Shown: positions 1 through 10,986, counted from the stretch's first letter. The stretch is DNA of 64,000 nt from Arctopsyche grandis (GCF_051622035.1 NC_135357.1:15623001-15687000), one strand, 5' to 3'. Notes: generated from the letters alone by a model not told the origin. Translations and numbers: made by a program.

Positions 1-294
1 TCGCTTAATGGCATCTAACCGTTACCTCAAAAATGATAGCGAGCAAGTTAACGCAATAACTGGAAATGAAATTCAAAGTTTTATACACCAGAAATTTTAA
101 TATGACATCTAAAATGAAACGACATTAAATATTTCATTACCACAGTTTCAGATCTGAGAGACAATTTCGCGGAATGTATGTGGATGAATAAAAAATTGTA
201 AATTTATGAATCGGTACACAATTTCAGTTGTGCGTTTTTATTCAGAGGGAAAACAAACGCAAGGCTATAGAAAACAGTTATAATTTTATATTTT

Positions 295-755
295 ATCGTC
301 ATCATTCACAGTCATTCGCCATCACTGCTGGATGAAGGTCTCTCCAACACGCTTCCATTTGACCAATTCTCATTCATCTCAACCCACACATTTTTCTGAT
401 TTCATCCACCCATCTCCCCTGTGACCTTCCTTGCACGCCTTTTCATTCTTTCGGGTACCATTCGACCACTTCTTTCGTTCATATATCGTCCGTTCTTTTA
501 GCTACATGATCCACCCATTGACATTTCAATCTCTTTACTCTCACCATTATATGAACACTTCAGCATACTTCTCACCCACGTATTACGTTTTCTATATCTC
601 CTCGTTATGCCAAGCATACAGCATTTTATATTTCATTGAGTACAGTTCATTGAGTATGCAGCAATCTCGCGATCAATGCCCAAGTTTCACATCTACTCTC
701 CACGAACACAAATATCCTCTTATACGTATACCTGAGTTCAGAGACTTAGCCGTAA
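295..755 (-). mobile_element. RTE-type LINE, 5'-truncated 3' end
   Basis: Read on the minus strand, this stretch is homologous to the segments near 7443-7865, 49930-50400 and 61440-61600. It ends in the same signature (GTGTTGGAGAG.CCTTCATCCAGC followed by an ATGATG-type tail). The best-preserved relative, near 50.2 kb, encodes the C-terminal end of an RTE-like reverse transcriptase. This copy is degraded, with no continuous minus-strand frame; the plus-strand open frame here is a shadow. The 3' terminus is at the low-coordinate side. Confidence 0.7.
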
Positions 756-766
756 AACCATCGTAG

Positions 767-948
767 AATATTTAAATGGCCTTTTTTTTAAACATTAATT
801 GAAATGTTTCGTTCTCGCCATATAAAATTCCGAATTATAATAATTTTATTTAGCGATGTTTTGAACCATTTTTTTTTTGTTTTCATATTAAATTTTTTTT
901 TTTATTATTAAAATTAATTATATTTTAATGATATTTTTATTTTTATTT
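767..948. other. AT-rich tract, LINE 3' tail
   Basis: T-rich on the plus strand (A-rich on the minus strand). The part from about 885 to 954 is best read as the A-rich 3' tail of the minus-strand Jockey element next to it. No gene is seen. Confidence 0.5.
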
Positions 949-1083
949 TTTTTTGGGGGCCATCTTATCGATTCCCGATAAATCATCACCAGCGATATCG
1001 TTGCTCTTCAGATCATGTACGGGCACTACGGAATCATCACTCCGTCCCCAAAATTGTGAATTGGGCTTCTGAATCTCTCACAT

Positions 1084-3744
1084 TCAGAACACCAATTCGT
1101 GAGGCTTTTTTCGCTTTAAACGCCTCTGCTGGTGAGTTGTGTCCAATAGCTGCAACGCTTCTATGTTAGGGTGACAGTGCAGTCTCAACTCGTGCCTCCC
1201 GGCGCATTCTCGGATGACTTCTTTTACTTTTTTGATTTTAAGGTCCTTGTGGATCTCTTCATTTGTGACGAAGCGATATGCATCGGTGATAATCCTCAAA
1301 AACTGGTTTTGACATCTTTGCATTTTTTCGATATTGGATGGCTTACTGCATCCCCACAGTTGTATGCCATATGTCCATATTGGCTTCACGATTGCCTGGT
1401 ATATCAGTTTTTTGCATTGTAGGTCTAATTTGGAGTGTCTTCCTATTAGCCAATGCATTTCTCTTTGTTTAATTCGAATCTGTTCTATTTTTTTTTTAAT
1501 GTGATGCCTCCACGTAAGCCTTGAGTCAAGATGCAGTCCTAAATATTTAGCTGACAAAGCTTGTGGAACTTGGATTCCGTTTATGAAAGTCTGAGTGCTG
1601 ACACTATTTCGTCGCAGTGCAAATGTGACCTGCATTGATTTTAGCTCGTTGAGTTTCATTTTCCAGTCCTTGGTCCATTTGCTGATCTTGTCCAGTGCAC
1701 GCTGCAGGCGTTCAAATGCTTCCTCCTGTGACTCGCTCGATGACATAATGACTGTGTCATCTGCAAATGTTCCAATGAATGTCTCTTCGCTTGTCGGGAT
1801 GTCAGCAGTGTATATCAGGTACAGTATAGGCCCTATTACGCTTCCCTGTGGTACTCCTGCAGAGGCTGTGAAAAAGTTAGAGAATGCCTCCTCATGAGCA
1901 ACTCTGAATTTGGGTCCGGATAAGTATGATTCCAGTAATTTGACATAATTTCCAGGTAATGACTTGCTGATTTTGTGGATAAGTCCTTCGTGCCATACCC
2001 TGTCGAAGGCCTGTGAGACATCAAGAAATACAGCTGGACAATACTTTTTTTCCTCTAGCGATTGCTCTATTTTTGAAATAACACGGTGCACTTGATCGAT
2101 GGTAGAATGTTTCGACCTAAATCCAAATTGGAAGTCGGGAACATCGGTTAAGGGCTGGAGTCTTTTTAATAATAGTTTTTCGAATAGCTTAGAGATCGCA
2201 GGCAACAAGGATATTGGTCTGTATGATGTTACTTGTTCGGGTGACTTTTCAGGTTTCTTCAACATTATGATTTGAGCAGTTTTGAAGCACTCTGGCACAT
2301 GCTTGAGCCGGAAACATGCATTGTATAAGTATGTTAGCATGATAATAGCCTTTTTCGAAAGTTCCTTGAATAGTCCCGGTGAGATTTCGTCAATTCCAGG
2401 TGCCTTTTTAGGATTTATATTGTCATCTATTTCTTTAGCTACTTCCATGGGGGTGACAGTTTTGATTAGTTGCTGTGGTTGATACATTGGTGTATAATCA
2501 GCATCAGATTGAATATTGTGTGGTTGGAATACTGTCTCTAAGTGTTGTGCAAACAGCTCAGCTTTTTCTTTGTTGCTTCTTATCCACTCTCCTTGCGCAT
2601 TTTTCAGAGGTGGTATTTGTAGAATTGGTCGTTTGAATTTCCTAGTTGCTTTCCATAGTGAGTGATTTTTATCAGCTGCAGGGCCCAAACCTTCCAAATA
2701 TTTTTCAAAACAATTTTGTTTGTGCTCTTTAATAAGTCGGTTAACTTTGTTACTTATGTGGTTAAATTCTCTTTTGTCTGCAATATTTCTGGTTCTATGC
2801 CATATTCGTCTTGTTCTACGTCTTTCTTTAATCAATTGTCTAATTTCCATGGGGTAATTAATGATTTGGTCTGGTTTTTCTTTTGGTACAGGTGTAGCTT
2901 CTTTCGCAGCCTCTCGTACAGAGTCAATAAAATTTTGAGTGTGTAGTTCGAGATCTTCTATAGTTTTAAGTTTCACTATTAAATTTATTGATTGGTCTAG
3001 TTTTTTCCTGAACATATCCCAGTTAGTGCGTTTATTTTTCAGGTTCTGTCTCCTTATTCTTTTAATTACCAGTGTGCTCAGTGTCATTAGCACTGGTGTG
3101 TGATCAGAAGTAAGGTCCTCTATTCCTTTGACCTCAATGTGGTTTGGGGCTATTCCTTTGGATATAAAAAAGTCAATTAAATCTGGTACCTTTTTACTGT
3201 CGGTCGGCCAGAAGGTTGGTTTTTGTGAGGAATGATACTCGCACGAGGAGCTCTGAATCGCGTATAGAAGGTTGTTTCCTTTACCAGGAGTTATAAGTCG
3301 TGATCCCCAAGCTGTATGTTTAACGTTGTAGTCTCCTCCAATAATAAATCTTGGCCCAAGGGAATTAAAGAGGTTTATAAATTGGTATTTTGTGATGGTA
3401 TGCTTTGGAGGACAATATGCTGCAGCAATATTTAAGTCAGCATTGCCATATTTAATTGTGATGATAGTAGCTTGCATGAATGGTTCTCTGATATCTTTTT
3501 GTTCGAAGTGCTGGATATTTTTTTTGATTAAAATAGCAGTACCACCGCGAGCTCGTTCACTAGGATGTGTTGTCCAATAAGCCGAGTATCCGTTTATCTT
3601 TATGTAACTTCTTTGTGAAAAGTGTGTTTCTGATATTAGTGCTAGATCGATGTTGTTTGTCTTTAGAAACACTTCAAGTTCATGGACTCTCTGATTGAGT
3701 CCGTTTGCATTCCATGTTAATATGCGTAGGGAATTATCTGTCAT
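1084..3744 (-). CDS. Jockey-clade LINE ORF2: endonuclease/reverse transcriptase
   Basis: An open frame of 899 codons begins at 3783. The likely true start is the second methionine (3744), which overlaps the ORF1 stop in an ATGA-like arrangement, leaving about 886 aa. The N-terminus is an exonuclease-endonuclease-phosphatase domain (LRILTWNANGL, then ALISETHF, later GGDYNVKH and SDHTPV). The reverse transcriptase follows with SYRPISLLP, FGFRSKHSTIDQ, AVFLDVSQAFDRVWH, GVPQGSVIGP and the catalytic FADD box. The length fits Jockey-family ORF2 and there is no internal stop, so this copy looks recent. A 3' UTR of about 130 bp and an A-rich tail follow at lower coordinates. It encodes the nickase and polymerase for target-primed reverse transcription. 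Coding potential is seen directly; activity is not shown, and ORF1 is broken. Confidence 0.93.
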   Translation of the reverse strand: MTDNSLRILTWNANGLNQRVHELEVFLKTNNIDLALISETHFSQRSYIKINGYSAYWTTHPSERARGGTAILIKKNIQHFEQKDIREPFMQATIITIKYGNADLNIAAAYCPPKHTITKYQFINLFNSLGPRFIIGGDYNVKHTAWGSRLITPGKGNNLLYAIQSSSCEYHSSQKPTFWPTDSKKVPDLIDFFISKGIAPNHIEVKGIEDLTSDHTPVLMTLSTLVIKRIRRQNLKNKRTNWDMFRKKLDQSINLIVKLKTIEDLELHTQNFIDSVREAAKEATPVPKEKPDQIINYPMEIRQLIKERRRTRRIWHRTRNIADKREFNHISNKVNRLIKEHKQNCFEKYLEGLGPAADKNHSLWKATRKFKRPILQIPPLKNAQGEWIRSNKEKAELFAQHLETVFQPHNIQSDADYTPMYQPQQLIKTVTPMEVAKEIDDNINPKKAPGIDEISPGLFKELSKKAIIMLTYLYNACFRLKHVPECFKTAQIIMLKKPEKSPEQVTSYRPISLLPAISKLFEKLLLKRLQPLTDVPDFQFGFRSKHSTIDQVHRVISKIEQSLEEKKYCPAVFLDVSQAFDRVWHEGLIHKISKSLPGNYVKLLESYLSGPKFRVAHEEAFSNFFTASAGVPQGSVIGPILYLIYTADIPTSEETFIGTFADDTVIMSSSESQEEAFERLQRALDKISKWTKDWKMKLNELKSMQVTFALRRNSVSTQTFINGIQVPQALSAKYLGLHLDSRLTWRHHIKKKIEQIRIKQREMHWLIGRHSKLDLQCKKLIYQAIVKPIWTYGIQLWGCSKPSNIEKMQRCQNQFLRIITDAYRFVTNEEIHKDLKIKKVKEVIRECAGRHELRLHCHPNIEALQLLDTTHQQRRLKRKKPHELVF

Positions 3745-4889
3745 TTTTATTATGTTTACTTGGTGATTTGCACTGATTTTCAATTTTTTCCACTCTGGTT
3801 ATGAGCCAGTTGAGTTGGTGTTTTATTTCAGTTTGAAAGTCACATAGCAACTGCATCATGCCACCGATGGTAGGTTCAGTTGATTTATTTTCCTGCCCGA
3901 TATCTTGTTTGCTTTTGTCTGCTTGGGACTTAGCTGCTTCACTATATGTTTTGTCCACAGTTGTTTGTTTATCAACAACTTCAATTTGATTTTGTTGTAC
4001 GCGTTGTGTTACTGTTACCTTTTTGGGTTGTGATGCTTTTATCTTTTTTTTATAGACCTCACACCCCCTGTAGCTAGCTGGATGTCCTTGCTGGCCACAC
4101 GGGGCACAAGTTGGGGGAACATTTTTCTGCTTGTTGCATTTTGTTGTGTGATGGTCTGCGGCACATTTGACGCATTTAGGTTGTCGATTGCAAAAATTTT
4201 TTGTATGCCCAAGTTGTTGACAGTTTGTACACTGAGGGATGTCTTTTACTTTCATTGGTGGTTCTTTAATACCATATACTTCTTTGCAGTTTTCTTTTGG
4301 CACCAGGTCTACAAAAAATAGTGGGAAATGTTTTATTTTTCTTTCACCATCGGTTGTAAATTTCTTCATAATATTTGCCACATTGGCCACTTCATATCCT
4401 TTATTTTTGAAAGAATCTTTTATTTCATTAACGTCTGTTGATGGCGGTAAACCTCTAACAACCACTCTATAGCACCTTTCATTCTTGAGTTGATAGGTGT
4501 GGTACTCGTTGGTTTTCGTTGTCTTTACATTCACGTTGTTTTAAATCATTTAGCGTTTTTTTGATTTTGCGATAATCTTCTTCGGTTTGTGTAGTGATTT
4601 TGATACTATTATTTGAAATTAATTTAAATTGACATTGAATGGGTGGTGTTTCTGTTGTTGATAATAGATGAGCTCTAAACTTATTGAAGTCAATAACATT
4701 GCTCACATAAATAGGCGGTGGAAGTGGTTGTTTGTTAGGTTTATTGGTTTGCTGTTTTTGTGTTTCTTTCAGGTTATTTTGCGGGGAAGATAATACTTTA
4801 TCTATTTTTCTTTTTTTACTTCTTTTCTCTGCATTTTGGCTAAGTTCATTTTCAAGTTCTTCTTCATCCGTGTGGTAGTCTTTATTCAT
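3734..4889 (-). pseudogene. Jockey-type LINE ORF1 (gag-like), frameshifted
   Basis: ORF1 is in two frames. The N-terminal part starts at a methionine at 4889 (MNKDYHTDEEE) and contains the PPPIYVSNV segment typical of arthropod Jockey gag proteins. The C-terminal part (frame open from 4534 to 3734) has RVVVRGLPPSTD and then zinc knuckles: CTNCQQLGHTKNFC, CVKCAADHHTTKC and CAPCGQQGHPASYRGC. The switch is near 4535-4545 in an A-rich run and needs a net +1 shift, so it is most simply a one-base insertion rather than programmed frameshifting. ORF1 normally coats LINE RNA. The frame upstream of 4889 runs into GC-rich repeats and is probably not gag. Confidence 0.85.
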
Positions 4890-4919
4890 ATTGTCAAGAC
4901 TTTTGCTCCTATTTAGAAT

Positions 4920-5768
4920 AGATGTAGAAGGCTTTGGGGCCCCATGGGGCCCCAAAGAGGGCGCAGGGAGGCGCAGCCTCATGGGGCGTAGCCTTATGGG
5001 GCCCAGTCTTATAGGGCGCAGCCTTATGGGGCGCTGCCTTATGGGGCGCCGCCTTATGGAGCTTAGCCGCATGGGGCCCCGAAGGGGGCGCAGGGGGGCG
5101 CAGCCTCATAGGGCGAAGCCCCCATGGGGCGCAGCCTTATGAGGCGAAGCCCTAAACGGCAACTGATCATGGGGGCGAAGCCCTAAAAGGCATTAACTAA
5201 GGGGGGCGAAGCCCTAGACGGCAATTTATCATGGGGACGCGGAGGGGCGAAGCCCTAAAAGGCAACTGATCATGGGGGCGAAGCCTTAGACGGCATTTAA
5301 TCATGGGGGCGCGGAGGGGCGAAGCCCTAAAAGGCATTAACTAAGGGGGGCGAAGCCCTAGACGGCATTTAATCATGGCGGCGCGGAGGGGCGAAGCCCT
5401 AATAGGCATTAACTAAGGGGGGTGAAGCCCTAGACGGCAATTAATCATGGGGGCGCGGAGGGGCGAAGCCCTAATAGGCATTAACTAAGGGGGGCGAAGC
5501 CCTAGACGGCAATTAATCATGGGGGCGCGGAGGGGCGAAGCCCTAAAAGGCAACTGATCATGGGGGCGAAGCCCTAAACGGCAATTTATCTTGGGGGCGC
5601 GGGGGGCGAAGCCCTAAAAGGCATTAACTAAGGGGGGCGAAGCCCTAGACGGCATTTAATCATGGGGGCGCGGAGGGGCGAAGCCCTAAAAGGCAACTGA
5701 TCATGGGGGCGAAGCCCTAAACGGCAATTGCTCATGGGGGCGTGGAGGGGCGAAGCCCTAGAAGGCAA
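4920..5768. repeat. GC-rich minisatellite built on GCGAAGCCC
   Basis: A GC-rich island in AT-rich surroundings. The first part (to about 5150) repeats variants of ATGGGGCGCAGCCTT. The rest alternates short units of the type GGGGGCGAAGCCCTAAAAGG with ATTAACTAA, AACTGATCATG or AATTTATCATG linkers and GGGGGCGCGGAG blocks. About two dozen GCGAAGCC motifs are present. It ends at a poly(T) tract (about 5767-5870). It could be the 5' region of the Jockey element, or internal sequence of the Helitron-like element that ends at 5947; the second is favoured because similar GCGAAGCC arrays occur inside Helitron-like repeats near 47.3 and 50.8 kb. Confidence 0.85.
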
Positions 5769-5779
5769 AAAAAAAATTT

Positions 5780-5814
<35 letters not shown>

Positions 5815-5876
5815 TTTATTTTTTATTTTTTTTCTTTTTTAAATTTAAAATTTTTTTTTTTTTTTTAATTAAATGT

Positions 5877-5947
5877 TTACTATTAGCTTAGTCATGTTTA
5901 AGCGGTTTATATTATAAACACTGAGCGAAGCCGGGTAATACAGCTAG
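5877..5947 (+). mobile_element. Helitron-like 3' end (GAGCGAAGCCGGG...CTAG)
   Basis: This 71-bp segment runs from TTTACTATTAG through TTTAAGCGGTTTATATTA and ACTGAGCGAAGCCGGG to a terminal CTAG followed by T. Near-identical segments lie at 15118-15190 and, on the opposite strand, 63709-63790. A GC-rich hairpin-forming motif shortly before CTAG, with a T flank, matches the Helitron 3' terminus rule (CTRR, insertion between A and T). No Rep/helicase frame is present, so the copy would be non-autonomous. Confidence 0.55.
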
Positions 5948-6261
5948 TTTAATATATATGTAATTTATAATATTCAAGGTTGCGAGGTCAATGAACGGGG
6001 TTTGTTTATACATAATTGTGGGTATTGGGTTTTGTAAATTAAACATACATTTTTGCTTACGTCACGCGATATAAAAATACGTACTTTTCATTTTATCCAA
6101 TTCCGATTCGGATTTCGATTTTGGGTTTTATAATTTTTTCTTTTTTATTGCATAATTTAATTGGCATAACCGATTTCCGATTTCTGTTTCAGTTCCGATT
6201 CCGATTAATTATTACTATTCATATTGTTACTTTATTTTAAATCATGTATCAATCCGAAAGC
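5948..6261. other. AT-rich intronic sequence, no gene seen
   Basis: It contains a loose, polypyrimidine-rich repeat of GATTCCGATT/GATTTCGATT type (about 6100-6205). No coding potential is recognised. Confidence 0.5.
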
Positions 6262-6290
6262 ACCCGTTGAAATTTCAACGGGCATAAAAC
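6262..6290 (+). repeat. Hairpin CCCGTTGAAATTTCAACGGG, Helitron-like terminus
   Basis: A perfect 20-bp palindrome is followed by CATAAAACTAC. It resembles the hairpin plus CTAG ends at about 47,765 and 51,247, with a mutated final base (CTAC). Confidence 0.5.
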
Positions 6291-6325
6291 TACAAAAATA
6301 TTAAATATGTGAGAAAAAATTAACT

Positions 6326-6490
6326 GTTATAACTATAGGCCGGCGCATCGCGGTGCCGGCTTGAAATAAATGGGTTCCTACTGTCAATTTCTATTATTAA
6401 CCTTTTTTTTGGTCTCTAGAAAGCAAATAAAAAGGTTGTAATATAAATTGACAATAGGAACCCATTTTAGCAGCGAAGTCTAGTTATAAC
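6326..6490. mobile_element. Foldback element with CTAG-containing ends
   Basis: A 165-bp inverted-repeat unit. The left arm has AAATGGGTTCCTACTGTCAA and the right arm has its complement TTGACAATAGGAACCCATTT, with GTTATAACT/AGTTATAAC at the outer ends. The left arm also carries a GGCCGGCGCATCGCGGTGCCGGC hairpin region (about 6338-6361), and the right end reads GCAGCGAAGTCTAGTT, again a GCGAAG motif before CTAG. No coding capacity. Confidence 0.65.
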
Positions 6491-7442
6491 TGTTCGACTA
6501 CATATTTAATTTGTGAGTTGCGTATGTGGCGATAGAAAGGCGCGTTGGATCGCCAGCTGTCATCGCGTCGATCTGACAGGCGATTCTGATGAAATTTTGA
6601 TGGTTTAATTTATTTTTTATAGCGTTATATCGGAGACATTTTAAAGAGAGCTAGCTCCCGTATGTCGGTAAAATATCAAAGCGATCGGAAGTGTGGAAGT
6701 GCTTCAAAATCAGTTCACAAATATTCTGAGCCGAATGCACAGTCAGTGAAACTACATATTTATATATACATACATATGTACATAAGTATATATATATTCA
6801 GAAGTGATTATTTAAATGAAAATTTTAATAAATTCATACTTAAAAAAATATAATATAAAAAAATTATGTATTAAAATAAAAGAGCCTATTTTGTAGTATA
6901 ATTATCAACGATTGTATTTGCAAGGCTTTTATTATGTAGTTATTAGCGTACGGACCGTATTTTAAATTTAACGATATTTGAATAGTGCTACAAATGCACT
7001 CATAAAACACCATTATGCATATAATTTACATCGCAATTTCGAACAAACAGCAAATGGACGAGAATAATTCGCAGCAACTGCAATTACCTACACCAAAGTG
7101 GCAGTATTTCATCATCATCATTATCGCCCTCAAATAACACCCACAAAGTTCATTTGCATATATTGTACATTGATAATTTTTCACTCTATTATCTTCAAGA
7201 TGGCGAGTATAATTATGTCATTGTGGAACAAAAAATATTACGACGATGTAACACGATAAAATACAAAGCTAAATTTATTATGCAAACGAGATGGTAGTTC
7301 TAGGGTTGAAAAATAAAACAAAGCATTATTTTACCCGCATTCACGTCTTGGCCTGGTATCATTCTACACTGCAAAATTTACATACAGTATGATGTTGGTA
7401 AACTAAATAAAAATATATTATTTTGTAGACATGTACATATGT
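6491..7442. other. Intronic sequence, no gene seen
   Basis: AT-rich, with ACATACATATGTACATAAG-type tetranucleotide palindromes near 6770 and no frame resembling a known protein. The short plus-strand open frame near 6662-6853 is low-complexity. Confidence 0.5.
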
Positions 7443-7865
7443 CATCATCATTATCGTCATCCACAGCCGCTCACCATCCACTACTGGATGAAGGCCTCTC
7501 CAACACGCTTCTAGTCGCCTCTGTTTAGCGCAACTCTCATCCATCTCACCCCACATATTTTCCTAATTTCGTCTACCCATTTTACCTGCGGTCTTCCTTT
7601 TACCCTTTTGCATTCCCTCGGGTACCATTCTAGCATTTCTTTTATTCATCTTTCGTCCATTCTTCTAGCCACGTGGCCCACCCAATGCCATTTCAATCTC
7701 TTAACTCTATCCACTATGTCCACTACTACTACATACTTCTCACCCACGTGTTCCGCTTCCTATCTTTCCTCGTTATGCCGAACATACAGCGTTCCATACT
7801 TCTTTGAATGCATTAGACTTTGTGAGGCATCTTGGAGTTCAATAACTGGCAAAACGCATTGATCG
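7443..7865 (-). mobile_element. RTE-type LINE, 5'-truncated 3' end
   Basis: On the minus strand the terminal coding segment reads CWRGLHPVVDGE close to the 3' end, followed by ATGATGATG-like repeats at 7440-7460. This is the same family as the segments at 295-755, 49930-50400 and 61440-61600. Only the end of the reverse-transcriptase ORF is left, and it is interrupted. Confidence 0.75.
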
Positions 7866-8834
7866 AAGATCTTTTTCTTTATGTAAATACATATGATACA
7901 TATTTATAAAAAAATATTAGTTGAAGAGTGTATTTATTAAATATAAAAAATAATTTTTAACCTTAATACATATAAATAAAATAAAGAAATAGAAGATCAT
8001 AGTGAACAAAGTCAACCCCTTTCCATTTGCGGACAAATCGTACTGTTGAGCGAAGAATCCCCATCTTACTTTTACGAGAAGTATAAATCAAATATGAATC
8101 TTGGGTCGAATGTTCGTTGGTGGGTGGGGGAGGGAGAAGCAGCCCAAGTCTGGATGATGGTGTGTGCGCCAAGATACGAAAGTTAGTATCCTCAAGGTAT
8201 GATGGAAAGTTTTTTAATAAGGTCATTGTTGGGTAGACGGCACCGCGGCCCCCTGGGTTATTACCGTACTTTAGAATGCATTGCATATTTTGGAATAAAT
8301 TACGACCCCTTCGAGGCGCGAAACCTACCGTTTTTATCCGTACTGACTGCAGTAAAAAGTGGAATGAAAAAGCGATAGGTAAAGAACGTTTTTAAAGCTA
8401 CGAGATATTCCTAGACGTATATCCAGGGTGGGGGGGAGGTCCTTTCGGGTTATGTTACAACAACATCAATATATTACACTAAAAGTCGAAAACCTCTTAG
8501 GCTTAAACCGATATAAACGACATCACATAGTTTCGTTGCAGCTGAGGATGTAAAAGTATCCACTAAGTATGTACATACATATATACAATATTTACAATAT
8601 ATATGTGTATATGTAGGTCACAATAGAAGTTCATAGATAATTCAGTATCAGTCGAAATTCAGGTATGTACACATACATACATATGTACAAGAGCTCGTAT
8701 CTTTTAATTAATTCAAATATGTACCAAAAAGTTATATGAACAATATCTGACAGTCTCCACAGAAAAAATAGCTAAGCAAAAATAAATATATAAATATGTA
8801 TGTATGTACCTACATACATACTTTTCATACATAC
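7866..8834. other. Intronic sequence, no gene seen
   Basis: Unassigned sequence. A minus-strand frame at 7963-8286 (107 codons) has no recognised domain and looks accidental. Tetranucleotide palindromes cluster at 8565-8700 and 8800-8835. Confidence 0.45.
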
Positions 8835-8837
8835 ATA

Positions 8838-8950
8838 TTGATTTCTACTGGCCAGACCTTGGATTTGTGACTCCAGGTCAATCGTTTCCTATCAGAGTTT
8901 GCCAATTTATCTGATTTTCATTGAAACGGTTCCAAAAAATTGGCAACCTT
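8838..8950 (+). repeat. SINE family A, tail fragment
   Basis: It contains CTACTGGCCAGACCTTGGAT, CGTTTCCTATCAGAGTTTGCC and AATTTATCTGATTTTCATTG. The same string in the same order occurs at 41888-41985, where it is joined to a tRNA-like head with a GGTTCGATCC box B. This copy lacks the head. Confidence 0.65.
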
Positions 8951-9266
8951 ACCAATTCTCTCGCAAATCTCGAATTTTCAGCAATCTTGAATTTCACTGA
9001 ATTGTATAAAATGCTGCATATTTATAAACTTGACCATATATGTCTCTTTGGATGTTAATTGATATGTTTTTACTGAATTGTTTAAAAACGATCGGATAAG
9101 AGATATAAAAAAGTCGTCTTAATTGTAATAGTAAGTGAAACGTAAAGGAGGTTTTATAAAAATGTTGCAAATTTACAAATTTTACCAGAGATGTCTCTGT
9201 GGATGTTAATTGATATGTATTTACTTTGTATAATATTAATAATACTTTTATCAAATGTACAATGTT

Positions 9267-9301
9267 TCTGGCCAGGAAGGTGCATTGGTAGTTACCTGTT
9301 A
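9267..9301 (-). repeat. SINE family B, tail fragment
   Basis: CTGGCCAGGAAGGTGCATTGG and TTACCTGTTAG match the tail of the tRNA-like SINE at 42118-42285 (minus strand). Confidence 0.5.
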
Positions 9302-9307
9302 GTAGTG

Positions 9308-10856
9308 CTTCCAATCCCGGAAGGTTACTTCAGCACCGGGATTGCGGTGCTGGGAATTTCCGACCCCGGGATCCCGGTGCTAGCACCGGGATTTCAAATG
9401 TATAAGAAAAAAAAGTTCAATTGCATGCTTTCATATTTCAAAAACGATCAATTGCATTTTGCAAACTCTCCCAATGTTTCACGCAAAAAATACTCCCATA
9501 TTGGCGTACTAATTTTGAGTTTGGCTACATTCTTTAAATTTTCGGATACCATCCGAAAATAAAGTAAAAAACATCGCTTTGATTCATTGATTCGTTTTTT
9601 ACAAATAGTCTGTACTGTCTAGTAATTATTCATCGAAACAATCCACCTAATATAAAAAAAACTTCAATTAAATTTACATTATGTAAAAAATTCGGATGTA
9701 TACAACCTACGACTTTATCTATTTATTTGAGGAATATAAGAAGGATAAAAAACAAAATTCGATAATCGAACATATGTATGTACATACACGTTCACACATA
9801 CCGGCTATGAGCATTTTCAATACAAATGTTGGAAAATTTACACAAGACTAAAGTTCTACCGGCTTACGAATTCCGACCAAAACCTTATCAACTCTATGTT
9901 AGTACAAAAATAATACAAGTATAAATTTTCAGCTAAATATATTCAGGGCATTTTTGACTTTACTAAGAGGAAAAAAATCCCGCTTCCGGTTCATTACATT
10001 AAGTGATTTTTTTTTTATTTTCATCACATTGACACAACAATTATACTTGAATTTTTACGTGAAGAGCACACATGTTAAAGGGGTCGAAAAAAATAGTGGA
10101 AGAAAAAATTGAACAACAGTATACTGCCACTTCTGGTTGACGGATGCTTAAGAACTTTTATACATAACTTGGTAAAATTTCAGTTCAATAAATTAAAGGA
10201 TTTCTTAGAAAAACATAAAAAACCTTGATTCTCTAAATTACAAGTACTACTTTCGGTTTAGGAAAAAATATTGGGGTATAATATTAATAATTTCTATTAC
10301 AAGTAAGAAATTTCAGTTCGATTTGATGAGTGGTTTGGGAGATAATTTAATTCAAAAACTTAAAAAGAAAGAAGACACCTATAAGGGGAGGTACCATTTC
10401 CGGTCAACCTAAAAATTTGAAAAAAAATTACGGTGTATCGATAAAAATTTCAGTAACCAATACTAAGATTCCGTTCGATAGGACGAACAGTGTTAAAAAA
10501 ATCCCCAAAATACACTGACACACAATAAACATACAGACACTCACACAGAAACACAGACAAACACAATTTTTTTCTAGATCACGAAAACGTGATCAGTGGT
10601 CGCTTCTGAGTTCGAATCAGTTAAGATATGCTTCAAATATCATTGCGGTTGACCACAATATCTGCGACACAATACAGGCCACAATATCTGCGACACAGTA
10701 CAGTCAGTTCGAAACGGCAAGCCGGCGTCGAAAGTTATTTTTCTAAAAATAATATTTTTAAAGAAATTTCTGCCAGCACCGTAATCCCGGTATTCAGACT
10801 AGTTTCAGCACCGGGAATCACGGTACCAGAAAACACCGGGATCCCGGGATTGGAAG
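9308..10856. mobile_element. Non-autonomous DNA element with CTTCCAATCCCGG termini
   Basis: A 13-bp perfect inverted repeat bounds the unit (CTTCCAATCCCGG at 9308, complement ending at 10856). Subterminal copies of CACCGGGAT, in several orientations, lie within 110 bp of each end. The interior is AT-rich with loosely repeated blocks containing TTCCGGTT and AAATTTCAGTTCGAT, plus a CACACAGAAACACAGAC run near 10540. No transposase frame is visible. I found no clear target-site duplication, so the superfamily is left open. Confidence 0.6.
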
Positions 10857-10986
10857 TCTTATTGGCTTTCTGGTATAAATTAAAAATTAAAAAAAAAATC
10901 ATTTTATTTTATTTAAAAAATTATATTTTCCCACTATACTATTACGGGTTACCCCTGAGCGAACCCCTTAGCATTAAACTTGTACA

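Larger units (their letters stand above)
949..4920 (-). mobile_element. Jockey-clade non-LTR retrotransposon, near full length
   Basis: The extent covers ORF1 (broken), ORF2 (intact), a short 3' UTR and a 3' A-rich tail. The 3' end is at about 949; the 5' boundary is uncertain because it abuts a GC-rich minisatellite at about 4920. I could not identify a target-site duplication. It lies in the inferred long intron of mib1, in the same orientation as that gene. Confidence 0.8.

Noticed and set aside
4535-4545. Programmed ribosomal frameshift in LINE ORF1
   Set aside because: The sequence lacks a slippery heptamer in the right phase, and the shift is in the middle of gag, so a simple indel is more likely.
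4891-5142. Frames reading MGRSLMGPSLIG or APHKAAPHKAAP
   Set aside because: Products of the GC-rich tandem repeat, not a gene or an ORF1 extension.
7963-8286. 107-codon minus-strand frame
   Set aside because: No recognisable domain, no splice or promoter context, in repeat-rich intron sequence.
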